From contig CAZASM010000020.1 in the NCBI GenBank assembly GCA_964487895.1, positions 1-16,795 of the forward strand: 16,795 bases of DNA, written 5' to 3'. The position numbers and the translations under genes were made by a program. The notes under the pieces were generated by a model. It was given only the letters and a program-made list of their open reading frames with translations, did no database searches and was not told the DNA's origin. Source of the DNA: CAYYYA01 sp964487895 (lineage in GTDB: Bacteria > Patescibacteriota > Patescibacteriia > UBA1558 > 2-01-FULL-52-15). The first letter of the stretch is position 1. Every line of letters begins with the position of its first letter. Shown here one piece after another: positions 6,195 through 13,196 of this stretch.

Positions 6195-7385
6195 GTGTCC
6201 CAAAAAAACTTAATTTTACTAACAGCCTTTGTCGACATCCTCGGCCTCGGCATCATCATCCCGATACTGCCGTTCTATGCGCAACACTTCGGAGCCTCGG
6301 CTTTGGTCGTGACTTTGTTATTTACCGTTTTTTCTCTCTGCTCTTTTGTCAGCGCGCCATTTCTCGGTGCTTGGTCGGACCGCATTGGTAGACGACCGGT
6401 GCTATTACTAAGTATTGCCTCGACTGCTATTGGTTGGTTAGTTTTTGCGGCTGCTACCTCGCTACCACTGCTCTTCATCGGGCGAATCATTGATGGTCTG
6501 GCTGCTGGTAATTTCCCTATTACCCAAAGTTACTTGGCGGACATTGCTAAAGATGATAAAGAACGCACGCATAACCTTGGCTTGATTGGCGCTATCTTTG
6601 GCATTGGTCTAACTATCGGACCAATGATTGGCGGTCTGCTCTCTGCTCTGGGACCGAGCGTGCCGTTCTGGTTTGTCGGCGGATTGGCAGTGGTGAACTT
6701 CTTGCTAGCTTTAAAATTCTTACCAGAGTCTCATCACCAGCGTAGCACTGAGAAACTATCGATCAATCCACTTAGCCCAATCATCTCTGCTCTGAGTGAC
6801 AAATTATTACTACCAGGATTCATCGCTATTTTCCTTTTTGGTCTGGCGGTCACTACTCAACACTCTATCTTTGCTTTATTTCTCAACTCGTCTTTTTCTT
6901 TCAACGCTGTAACTACTGGATGGTTCTTGACCGCTATGGGTGTTGTCCTAGCGATTAATCAGGGTGTTCTGCTGCGACGTTTCTGGCTCAAGCGCTTCGC
7001 CGAACCAACCCTAGAGGTAGCAATGTTTATCACTTTGGTAATCGGCTTCTTATTGATGTCTGTTGAAATTCTATGGGTCTTTATCATTGGCTTGATCTTG
7101 CTGACCTTCTCCCAATCTATCTTGCGTGTCGTACTATCGAGCCAACTCGTGGCTCTACGACCGACACGTCGGGGTGAAATACTAGGCACGATGACTTCGG
7201 TCATGTCTGTCTCCATGGTCATCGCTCCGGTCTGTGCTGGCTTGCTATTTGAACGACATCCAGCCGGACCATTCGTGACGGCTGCAATCATTTCTCTGAT
7301 AGCTCTAATGATTATCTTCTATTTCCGCCGACGATTCGCTGCTACTAATCTACCAGAGGATGTGACACCAGTGGAGGTGGTTTAG
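6195..7385 (+). CDS. MFS drug/H+ antiporter-like exporter (TetA-like, DHA1)
   Basis: This 396-aa integral membrane protein has about 12 transmembrane helices, the usual size of the 12-TM DHA1 group. FVDILGLGIIIPILPFYAQ in the first helix and the motif A loop GAWSDRIGRRP (58-68) between helices 2 and 3 are characteristic of TetA-like multidrug or tetracycline exporters. GRIIDGLAAGNFPI and GAIFGIGLTIGPMIGG (motif C-like) support antiport. The substrate cannot be read from sequence, and a resistance phenotype should not be assumed. The start is GTG 6195 with no ribosome binding site. The 100 nt before it are pyrimidine-rich with no convincing promoter; TTGTTA (6138) with TTAATT (6161) at 17-nt spacing is a weak candidate. 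Confidence 0.85.
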   Translation: MSQKNLILLTAFVDILGLGIIIPILPFYAQHFGASALVVTLLFTVFSLCSFVSAPFLGAWSDRIGRRPVLLLSIASTAIGWLVFAAATSLPLLFIGRIIDGLAAGNFPITQSYLADIAKDDKERTHNLGLIGAIFGIGLTIGPMIGGLLSALGPSVPFWFVGGLAVVNFLLALKFLPESHHQRSTEKLSINPLSPIISALSDKLLLPGFIAIFLFGLAVTTQHSIFALFLNSSFSFNAVTTGWFLTAMGVVLAINQGVLLRRFWLKRFAEPTLEVAMFITLVIGFLLMSVEILWVFIIGLILLTFSQSILRVVLSSQLVALRPTRRGEILGTMTSVMSVSMVIAPVCAGLLFERHPAGPFVTAAIISLIALMIIFYFRRRFAATNLPEDVTPVEVV

Positions 7386-7388
7386 AAC

Positions 7389-7417
7389 TTGCAGAGCCAG
7401 ACATAATACTTTATACT
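7389..7417 (+). promoter_or_regulatory. Promoter of the RAYT transposase
   Basis: TTGCAG (7389-7394), a 17-nt spacer and TATACT (7412-7417) predict a start near 7424. The whole leader then consists of the hairpin that ends just before the ATG. Confidence 0.65.
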
Positions 7418-7431
7418 GCTAACAATTATAT

Positions 7432-7453
7432 AACAGGGAACAAAAACCCTGTT
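7432..7453 (+). repeat. REP-like leader hairpin before the transposase
   Basis: AACAGGG (7432-7438) and CCCTGTT (7447-7453) form a perfect 7-bp stem with an A-rich 8-nt loop, ending 2 nt before the ATG. In the mRNA it would occlude the start region. It matches the hairpin at 5435-5462 in sequence, not only in shape: ATATAA, CAGGG, A-rich loop and TGTTTT appear in the same order. Confidence 0.55.
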
Positions 7454-7455
7454 TT

Positions 7456-7947
7456 ATGCACTCAGAACGAAAACCTGTACGCCGTCCCTATCACGACTAT
7501 AACCAATCCGGTTGCTATTTTATTACCATGAATACCAAAAACTTTGTTCCATATTTTGGAACTATCAGCAATGGGATAATGGAATTGAATGACTTTGGAC
7601 GGATTATTGCTCAACAATGGACTTGGCTGGCTCAGCAATATCCTTTTATATCTCTTGATGAATCCATTATTATGCCTAATCATCTGCACGGACTCATTTT
7701 TATTAATAATACTGCTGACTCTATACAACCACATGCTCGACGCAATCATATGCTACTATCGAAGGCTATCTGCGCTTTCAAAACTACTACTTCAAAACTG
7801 ATTCACCTCTACGGCGCCACCGAATTTATCTGGCATCGCTCCTTCCATGACCGGCTCATAACCGATGACCAGGCTCTCCAAAACGTGCGCAAATATATAC
7901 GACGGAATCCGAGGGCTTGGGATCGCCGCAGTGACGGACAACCCTAG
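7456..7947 (+). CDS. REP-associated tyrosine transposase (RAYT, Y1 HUH family)
   Basis: This 163-aa single-strand DNA nuclease related to IS200/IS605 TnpA has family members that act on small palindromic REP hairpins. Visible features: SGCYFITMNTKN near the N-terminus; the metal-binding HUH motif in SIIMPNHLHGLIF (His76, His78); AICAFKTTTSKLI; WHRSFHDRLI; and the catalytic tyrosine in VRKYIRRNPRAW (Tyr147, with Asn151). Length is near the short end of the family and all key residues are present, so it looks intact. It has its own promoter and leader hairpin. Its TAG stop (7945-7947) lies in a 20-bp palindrome, and short repeats follow. That setting fits a RAYT lying among REP-like elements. 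Confidence 0.88.
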   Translation: MHSERKPVRRPYHDYNQSGCYFITMNTKNFVPYFGTISNGIMELNDFGRIIAQQWTWLAQQYPFISLDESIIMPNHLHGLIFINNTADSIQPHARRNHMLLSKAICAFKTTTSKLIHLYGATEFIWHRSFHDRLITDDQALQNVRKYIRRNPRAWDRRSDGQP

Positions 7948-7955
7948 GGTTGTCC
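7936..7955. repeat. Perfect 20-bp palindrome across the transposase stop codon
   Basis: The arms are GGACAACCCT and its exact reverse complement, centred on CCTAGG. The TAG at the centre is the stop codon of the transposase. The layout GGACA-N3-CTAG-N3-TGTCC is shared with the palindrome at 12290-12317, with the two inner triplets (ACC/GGT) swapped, so pairing is preserved. It is probably a REP-type hairpin recognised by the RAYT (inference). Confidence 0.7.
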
Positions 7956-7983
7956 CTGAGGTTGTCCCTATGGTTGCCCATCC
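7948..7983 (+). repeat. Three 12-bp tandem repeats after the palindrome
   Basis: Units GGTTGTCCCTGA (7948-7959), GGTTGTCCCTAT (7960-7971) and a decayed GGTTGCCCATCC (7972-7983) repeat the right arm of the preceding palindrome. They look like partial copies of a REP arm. Confidence 0.65.
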
Positions 7984-7991
7984 AAATAATA

Positions 7992-7997
7992 TATAAT
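7992..7997 (+). promoter_or_regulatory. -10 box for a leaderless helicase mRNA
   Basis: A perfect TATAAT ends 8 nt before the ATG at 8006. No good -35 box is visible at standard spacing; TTGCCC at 7974-7979 is only 12 nt away. Confidence 0.4.
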
Positions 7998-8005
7998 ACA
8001 TTCCT

Positions 8006-9622
8006 ATGACCCAATCCCAAGCCCTCGACATCCTCAAAACCGGCGCCAATGTCTTCCTTACCGGAGAGCCGGGCGCAGGCAAATCGCACACTATCAATGA
8101 ATACGTGGCCTATCTTCGTGCTCGTAAAATTGAACCAGCCATCACCGCTTCCACTGGTATCGCTGCCACGCATATCGGTGGCCAAACGATTCATAGCTGG
8201 GCCGGCATCGGCATTCGTAAATTCCTCTCCAGCCGTGAACTCGATACGCTAGCCACGAATGAATACTTGGTGAAGCGTGTGGCGAAAACTAAAGTTCTGA
8301 TCATTGATGAGGTCTCGATGCTAACTCCTGAGGTCATCACTATGGTCGAGGCAGTCTGTCGTGAGATCAAACGCAATGACGGACCGTTCGGCGGCATACA
8401 AATAATTTTCGTTGGAGATTTTTTCCAACTACCTCCTGTTGTTCGAGCTGAAGCTACTGATTCTGAGCAAGGTGAATTTTTCGAAGAAGAGCCAGCACTT
8501 TTTGCTTATCAATCTCCTGCTTGGGCCAAAGCCAATCCTCTGATCTGCTATCTCCACGAACAACATCGCCAAGATGATCCTGATTTCTTAGGTCTCCTAA
8601 CAGCAATTCGCAATAATTCGTTTAGCGCTGATCATTTACACCATATTAAAAAAAGAAAAATTGAGAGCGAAAACGCGCCAGCAGATATTACCAAACTTTT
8701 TTCCCATAATGCCAACGTTGACGTGGTGAATCAACAGATGCTTGATCTGCTACCCGGTAACAGTCGTAGCTACGCTATGAAAACGCAAGGTAAAAGTTAC
8801 CAAGTACAAAATTTACAAAAAGGCTGTCTCTCCCCTGACGACTTACAACTGAAAGTTGGTGCCGCTGTCATGTTTACCAAAAATAATTCTAAAGAAGGTT
8901 TCGCTAATGGCACTCTCGGTATCGTCGCTGGCTTCGATAACACAACTCACTACCCGATAGTTCGGACAAACCAAGGTGACCGTATCACTGTCGAGCCCAT
9001 GGATTGGACCATGGAAGAAGGTGGTAAAATTCAAGCTCGTATTACCCAGTTTCCTCTACGCTTAGCTTGGGCTATGACAGTTCACAAAAGCCAAGGTATG
9101 AGTCTCGATGCTGCCATCATGGATCTACGCCAAGTTTTTGAATTTGGCCAAGGCTATGTTGCTTTGTCTCGGGTCAAACGTCTATCAGGATTACATTTAC
9201 TAGGTTGGAACGATCAAACCTTTCTCGTGCATCCACAGATCTCACAGCAAGACAAACTTTTCCGTGAAGGTTCAGAAGCAGCATCAACTACGTTCAATGA
9301 AATAGATCAAAAAGAATTAGAACAGCTCCATAAAAACTTTGTTCTGTCCTCTGGTGGTAAAGTAGTGAAAGAAAAAAAGAAGAAAAACCGACCTGAAGGT
9401 ACAGGCTACTATGATGAGGTGCGTAAAATTCACCCCAATGCTAATAAGCGCTGGGACGCTGAGCAAGATGCTCGCTTAGCCAAATTATTTGTTGAGGGTT
9501 TGACACCGACACAGCTAATGCCAATGATGGGACGGAAAGAAATAGCTATCGTCCTACGGTTGATCAAGTTGGAACTCCTGCCAGTCGAATACCTAGAACA
9601 ATACAGTCCTAAGAAAAAGTAA
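8006..9622 (+). CDS. PIF1-like SF1B helicase with C-terminal DNA-binding-like extension
   Basis: This 538-aa 5'-3' DNA helicase of the PIF1/RecD-like group acts on DNA structures in replication and repair. Motifs in order: Walker A GEPGAGKS (20-27); motif Ia ASTGIAATHIGGQTIHSWAG (48-67); Walker B VLIIDEVSML (97-106); motif III GDFFQLPPV (137-145); motif IV region LHEQHRQDD (183-191); motif V TVHKSQGMSLD (358-368); and motif VI GYVALSRVKRLSGLHLLG (383-400). The core is complete. After residue 430 comes a linker with a lysine run (456-460). A small helical module, NKRWDAEQDARLAKLFVEGL plus TPTQLMPMMGRKEIAIVLRL, follows and resembles a Myb/SANT-like or helix-turn-helix fold, probably an accessory DNA-binding part. 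The start ATG 8006 is supported by the TATAAT 8 nt upstream. Confidence 0.9.
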   Translation: MTQSQALDILKTGANVFLTGEPGAGKSHTINEYVAYLRARKIEPAITASTGIAATHIGGQTIHSWAGIGIRKFLSSRELDTLATNEYLVKRVAKTKVLIIDEVSMLTPEVITMVEAVCREIKRNDGPFGGIQIIFVGDFFQLPPVVRAEATDSEQGEFFEEEPALFAYQSPAWAKANPLICYLHEQHRQDDPDFLGLLTAIRNNSFSADHLHHIKKRKIESENAPADITKLFSHNANVDVVNQQMLDLLPGNSRSYAMKTQGKSYQVQNLQKGCLSPDDLQLKVGAAVMFTKNNSKEGFANGTLGIVAGFDNTTHYPIVRTNQGDRITVEPMDWTMEEGGKIQARITQFPLRLAWAMTVHKSQGMSLDAAIMDLRQVFEFGQGYVALSRVKRLSGLHLLGWNDQTFLVHPQISQQDKLFREGSEAASTTFNEIDQKELEQLHKNFVLSSGGKVVKEKKKKNRPEGTGYYDEVRKIHPNANKRWDAEQDARLAKLFVEGLTPTQLMPMMGRKEIAIVLRLIKLELLPVEYLEQYSPKKK

Positions 9623-9623
9623 A

Positions 9624-9651
9624 TTGACCTAGCGAAGATACCTGTTACCAT
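9624..9651 (+). promoter_or_regulatory. Promoter for a leaderless membrane-protein mRNA
   Basis: TTGACC (9624-9629), a 16-nt spacer and TACCAT (9646-9651) place the predicted start at or next to the ATG at 9658, only 6 nt after the -10 box. It begins immediately after the helicase stop. Confidence 0.45.
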
Positions 9652-9657
9652 ATATTT

Positions 9658-10149
9658 ATGGATTCACTAACAATACTTGGTCTGATTATTGTCGCCGTAT
9701 TTGTCTTTCTCGTAGGAAAGTCTATTTTTTTATTTTTGCGTGACCCTAGTGGCTTTATGAGGAACCCCAAAAAACCCGCAAAGCTAAGTCTGTCGATGTA
9801 TATTCTCCTCAGTTTATTGCCGCTGACAATACTAGCTAATATTGTCCTTCAACTGACAGGATATTCTGCTTGGTTACTGATCATTAATCCTTTAGTCTTT
9901 GGTTACTTTTTTTCTTCCGTCATATCTCTCTGGATCTTCAATGTATCTACGAGCATCGCTGGGCCATGGTTTACTCTACCCTATGCTGCTGTACTCTGGT
10001 GGCTAGTTCAAGATGCTCAACTGCTACCATCATTTGCCGAGGACTACCAAACAATATATGGATATATTGGTATGGGGTTAGCTGCTGTAGAAGCCACCAT
10101 CACTCAAATCAGTAAACGTCAAAAAAAATCATCAGACAGAACTAACTAA
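9658..10149 (+). CDS. Small multi-pass membrane protein, unknown function
   Basis: This 163-aa protein has about four predicted membrane helices: residues about 4-28, 46-67, 70-95 and 100-118, with a weaker hydrophobic segment near 132-147. A basic loop RDPSGFMRNPKKPAKL (28-43) lies between the first two, and the C-terminus is basic (KRQKKSSDRTN). I do not recognise a family. It follows the helicase gene by 35 nt with its own likely promoter. A hairpin terminator begins at its stop codon. Confidence 0.7.
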   Translation: MDSLTILGLIIVAVFVFLVGKSIFLFLRDPSGFMRNPKKPAKLSLSMYILLSLLPLTILANIVLQLTGYSAWLLIINPLVFGYFFSSVISLWIFNVSTSIAGPWFTLPYAAVLWWLVQDAQLLPSFAEDYQTIYGYIGMGLAAVEATITQISKRQKKSSDRTN

Positions 10150-10182
10150 AAAGCCACTTCGGCCAATCTGAAGTGGTTCTTA
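10147..10182 (-). terminator. Terminator shared by tRNA-Pro (minus) and the membrane protein (plus)
   Basis: AGCCACTTC (10152-10160) pairs with GAAGTGGTT (10170-10178) around a 9-nt loop. Read on the minus strand, the hairpin is followed by TTTTTAG, a proper U-tract for the tRNA transcript. On the plus strand the tail TTCTTAAAA is weaker. Confidence 0.65.
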
Positions 10183-10187
10183 AAAAC

Positions 10188-10263
10188 TGGTCGGGCTGGC
10201 GGGATTCGAACCCACGACCTCGCACTCCCGAAGCGCGCGCGCTACCAACTGCGCCACAGCCCG
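10188..10263 (-). tRNA. tRNA-Pro(CGG)
   Basis: Read on the minus strand, a 76-nt cloverleaf folds completely. The acceptor stem is CGGGCTG/CAGCCCG. The D arm is GCGC-AGTTGGTA-GCGC. The anticodon stem CGCGC/GTGCG (one G-U) carries loop TTCGGGA with anticodon CGG. The T arm is GTGGG-TTCGAAT-CCCGC. The discriminator is A and the 3' CCA is encoded. The anticodon reads CCG proline codons. A minus-strand promoter is plausible: TTGCCT, 17-nt spacer, TAATAT upstream of the gene. Confidence 0.96.
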
Positions 10264-10311
10264 GCGTAAAAGCGCTCCTATATTATTCCTTATTTGAACA
10301 AAAGGCAATTC

Positions 10312-10317
10312 TATACT
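10312..10317 (+). promoter_or_regulatory. Possible -10 box for the M3 peptidase gene
   Basis: TATACT ends 11 nt before the ATG at 10329, giving a leader of about 5 nt. The nearest TTGAAC (10294-10299) is only 12 nt upstream, so the -35 element is uncertain. Confidence 0.3.
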
Positions 10318-10328
10318 AGTATGCCTGC

Positions 10329-12269
10329 ATGTCTATATCTATAAATTTCTCCACTCTCACTCCTGCTGAATTACAAACTCAAGCAGCAGACACTATCAAC
10401 TCAGTTCGCTTAATTATTACTGACCTAATCAAGCCTCAGACTGAGCGGACAGTAGCCAACACTTTCGAGCCTTATAATGAAGCTTTGATTTTATTAACTA
10501 ACCTGATGGGAGTTAGTAATGTTTTAGAAAATACTCACCCGAGTAAAGAGCTACGTGAAACAGCCGAGAAAGTCAGTCAGGACTTAATTGCTCTCGCTAC
10601 CGAACTGTCATTAAATCCAGAGCTGTACCAAGCTATCAATGCAGTTGACGTGGCGACAGAAGACAGTGCCACGCAATGGTTGAAAACAAAAGTAATCAAA
10701 GACTTCCAACGTTCAGGTGTGGATCGTGACCTCGAGACTCGCGCTAAGGTGCAACAGTTGCAAGAAGAGTTAACTAAGCTACAACAAACCTTTGAACGAA
10801 ATATTCGTGAGGACAATCGGACTATTACTATCAAGCCTGAAGAATTAGCCGGACTACCAGAAGACTACCTTCGTAATCATCCAGTTAATGATCAAGGACT
10901 AGTGACCATCACCACTGACTACAGCGACTACCGACCCTTCATGACCTATGCCGAGAGTACTGAACGACGTCAGGAATTATTCCTCCAATTTAATAATCGT
11001 GCCTTCCCTGCTAATAGCGAGATTCTGACAGAAATTCTGAAGGTAGCTCAAACTTTGGCTACAACTTTGGGTTTCGCCACTTATGCTGATTATGTGCTGG
11101 CTAATAAAATGGCCAACGAACCGCAACAAGTACAAACTTTCATTGATAATCTGAAACCAGCAGCTTGGCAACGCTCTCAGGCAGACTATCAACTCTTATT
11201 GCAACAAAAAAAACTCACTGAGCCAACAGCAAGTACAGTATATCAATACGAAGCGTCATATTATTTAGAAAAATTGAAAACCGCCACATGCAATCTGGAT
11301 AGTCAAGCACTGAGAAACTATTTTCCTTATGCTCAAGTCCGTGATGGACTCTTTCGTTTGGTGGAACAATCCTTCAAAATCAACATCACAGCCAAAACCA
11401 CAGACTCTCTCTGGCACCCAGAAGTGGAATATTATGAAGTCGAAGAAAATAATCAACTGATTGGTAGTTTCTATCTGGATATGCATCCACGAGCTGATAA
11501 ATACAATCATGCGGCTCAGTTTCATTTGCAGTCAGGTATCAAGGACCGACAAGTATCCATTCCTGTTTTGGTTTGTAACTTTCCAGGAGGTAAAGATGTA
11601 GCACCAGCTGATAGTCTACTGACCCACGATGAAGTAGAAACTTTTTTTCATGAATTTGGCCATCTCTTACACACTTTATTTGGTGGTCAACAGCGCTGGC
11701 TAGAACAATCGGGCACCAGTACTGAGTGGGATTTCGTGGAAGTACCGTCACAATTCTGGGAAGAGTTAGCATGGACGGAAGAAGCTATTAAATCTTTTGC
11801 CCAGCATCATGCTACTGGCGCAACAATTCCCGATGACTTACTAAAAAATCTCCTCGCTTCCAAAGATATTGATAAAGGCGCTTGGCTCTTGCGTCAGTTA
11901 CGTTTCGCGCAACTATCATTAACTATATTTCAAGATGACGCTCAGACAATTGATTCTTTAGCTCTCAGTAAATCTATCGAAGCACAGTTCTCTCAGTACC
12001 CCATAGAACCAGCAGAACATTTTGTTGTTAGCTTTGGCCATCTAGCTAATTACACAGCGGCTTACTACACCTATCTTTGGTCTTTAGCTATTGTCCATGA
12101 TTTCATTATCAACGGGACAAATAATAATTTAATAAATCCGACGTCTTTACAAAAATACCGCCAAACGGTTTTGAACCCTGGTGGTAGTAAACCCGCCAGA
12201 GAATTAATCAATGATTTCTTAGGCCGGGATTATAATCTCGAGGCGTTTAAAAAGTGGCTGTTGCAGTAA
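10329..12269 (+). CDS. M3 family oligopeptidase (thimet/PrlC/Dcp-like zinc metallopeptidase)
   Basis: This 646-aa cytosolic zinc peptidase cleaves short peptides, probably for amino acid recycling or uptake. The active-site motif HEFGHLLH lies at 441-448 (His441, Glu442, His445). The downstream zinc ligand glutamate is in DFVEVPSQFWEE (Glu471). SGTSTEWDFVEVPSQ and FHEFGHLLHTL resemble the M3A group (oligopeptidase A, dipeptidyl carboxypeptidase, thimet oligopeptidase) more than PepF. The helical N-terminal half (1-250) fits the family's lid over the catalytic channel, and the total length is close to the family norm. There is no signal peptide. The gene stands alone; an out-of-frame ATG at 10321 hits a stop within eight codons and is not the start. 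No Shine-Dalgarno sequence precedes ATG 10329. Confidence 0.92.
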   Translation: MSISINFSTLTPAELQTQAADTINSVRLIITDLIKPQTERTVANTFEPYNEALILLTNLMGVSNVLENTHPSKELRETAEKVSQDLIALATELSLNPELYQAINAVDVATEDSATQWLKTKVIKDFQRSGVDRDLETRAKVQQLQEELTKLQQTFERNIREDNRTITIKPEELAGLPEDYLRNHPVNDQGLVTITTDYSDYRPFMTYAESTERRQELFLQFNNRAFPANSEILTEILKVAQTLATTLGFATYADYVLANKMANEPQQVQTFIDNLKPAAWQRSQADYQLLLQQKKLTEPTASTVYQYEASYYLEKLKTATCNLDSQALRNYFPYAQVRDGLFRLVEQSFKINITAKTTDSLWHPEVEYYEVEENNQLIGSFYLDMHPRADKYNHAAQFHLQSGIKDRQVSIPVLVCNFPGGKDVAPADSLLTHDEVETFFHEFGHLLHTLFGGQQRWLEQSGTSTEWDFVEVPSQFWEELAWTEEAIKSFAQHHATGATIPDDLLKNLLASKDIDKGAWLLRQLRFAQLSLTIFQDDAQTIDSLALSKSIEAQFSQYPIEPAEHFVVSFGHLANYTAAYYTYLWSLAIVHDFIINGTNNNLINPTSLQKYRQTVLNPGGSKPARELINDFLGRDYNLEAFKKWLLQ

Positions 12270-12289
12270 ATCGTGGAATTTTGAACCTC

Positions 12290-12317
12290 GTAGGGACAGG
12301 TCTAGACCTGTCCCTAC
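12290..12317. repeat. Perfect 28-bp REP-like palindrome
   Basis: Arms of 14 nt (GTAGGGACAGGTCT and its exact reverse complement) are centred on TCTAGA. Neither strand has a U-tract after it, so it is not a terminator. It lies 20 nt after the peptidase stop and 16 nt before the slipin promoter. Its GGACA-N3-CTAG-N3-TGTCC core matches the palindrome at the RAYT gene about 4.3 kb away, suggesting a dispersed element mobilised by that enzyme (inference). Confidence 0.75.
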
Positions 12318-12332
12318 CGTACAAAAACCACA

Positions 12333-12361
12333 TTGACAAAGTAGACTATAAGGCATACAAC
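12333..12361 (+). promoter_or_regulatory. Promoter of the slipin gene
   Basis: Perfect TTGACA (12333-12338), a 17-nt spacer and TACAAC (12356-12361). The predicted leader is about 23 nt and contains GTTAATTAAC but no Shine-Dalgarno sequence. Confidence 0.6.
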
Positions 12362-12390
12362 TAAGACGTTAATTAACTTAGCTCAAACCT

Positions 12391-13155
12391 ATGGAATTCA
12401 TCTTAACGCCAGTCATCATCTTGGCGGTTCTCATCTTGTTCTCTAGTCTGAAAGTAATCAAAGAGTACGAACGTGGCGTCATCTTTTTCTTAGGACGCTG
12501 TACTGGCAAACGCGGCCCAGGATTAATCTTCGTCATTCCGATTTTTGAAAAAATGGTTCGAGTGCAACAACGTACAGTTACTATGGATATTCCGGCGCAA
12601 AAGATCATTACCAAAGATAACGTCTCCATCGATATCGCTGCTGTTGCTTACTACCACATCGTTGACCCAATCAAGGCAGTGCTATCTATCGAGAATATCT
12701 ACTACGGTGTTAATCAAATTAGTCAGACAACTGTCCGTAATGTTATTGGCCAATTTATGTTGGATCAACTACTGTCCCAAACAGTTGATATCAACAATCA
12801 GATCAAAAATGTTATCGACGCTCATACTGAACCTTGGGGAGCTCAAGTCACAGCAGTAGAGATCAAGGATATTGTTTTACCAGACAATATGCAACGCGCC
12901 ATGGCCAAAGAAGCTGAAGCCGAACGCGAACGCCGAGCTAAAATTGTCGCTGCCCAGGGAGAGTTACAGGCCGCCCAGAAATTAGGTGAAGCAGCTGATA
13001 TCATGTCAGCTCATCCAGTAGCTCTCCAGCTGCGTACGTTACAAACTATGGCCGAGATCAGCGTGGAGAAAAACTCAACAATCATCTTCCCAGCTCAATT
13101 CATGACTACGGTGAAAGAAGCCATGCAAATGATTCAGGTCGATAGTAAAAAATAG
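12391..13155 (+). CDS. Slipin / stomatin-like SPFH (band 7) membrane protein
   Basis: This 254-aa protein has an N-terminal membrane helix (about 6-25) followed by an SPFH domain (about 28-180). Family signatures are VIKEYERGVIFFLGR, GPGLIFVIPIFEKMVRV, TMDIPAQKIITKDNVSIDIAAVAYY and TTVRNVIGQFMLDQLLS. A charged coiled-coil stretch MAKEAEAERERRAKIVAAQGELQAAQKL comes next (about residues 171-198, quoted in two overlapping family blocks). Such proteins form ring-like membrane scaffolds that organise or protect membrane domains. Slipins usually sit beside an NfeD-type gene; none is seen here. The start at 12391 is supported by the promoter upstream. Confidence 0.92.
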   Translation: MEFILTPVIILAVLILFSSLKVIKEYERGVIFFLGRCTGKRGPGLIFVIPIFEKMVRVQQRTVTMDIPAQKIITKDNVSIDIAAVAYYHIVDPIKAVLSIENIYYGVNQISQTTVRNVIGQFMLDQLLSQTVDINNQIKNVIDAHTEPWGAQVTAVEIKDIVLPDNMQRAMAKEAEAERERRAKIVAAQGELQAAQKLGEAADIMSAHPVALQLRTLQTMAEISVEKNSTIIFPAQFMTTVKEAMQMIQVDSKK

Positions 13156-13160
13156 TTTCC

Positions 13161-13189
13161 TTGATTTTTTAGCCCCGCTCTTCTATTAT
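13161..13189 (+). promoter_or_regulatory. Promoter for a leaderless small Cys-rich gene
   Basis: TTGATT (13161-13166), a 17-nt spacer and TATTAT (13184-13189) end 7 nt before the ATG at 13197, so the mRNA should begin at the start codon. It is the clearest leaderless-type promoter in the window. Confidence 0.55.
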
Positions 13190-13196
13190 TATCTCC

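Noticed and set aside
7936..7983. CRISPR array
   Set aside because: Three 12-bp units sit back to back without spacers; this is a short tandem repeat of a palindrome arm.
7792..8194. Overlapping minus-strand ORFs across the RAYT end and helicase start
   Set aside because: They are antisense to two well-supported genes, cross the intergenic palindrome, and lack any protein motif.
12290..12317. 28-bp palindrome as a Rho-independent terminator
   Set aside because: No U-tract follows on either strand.
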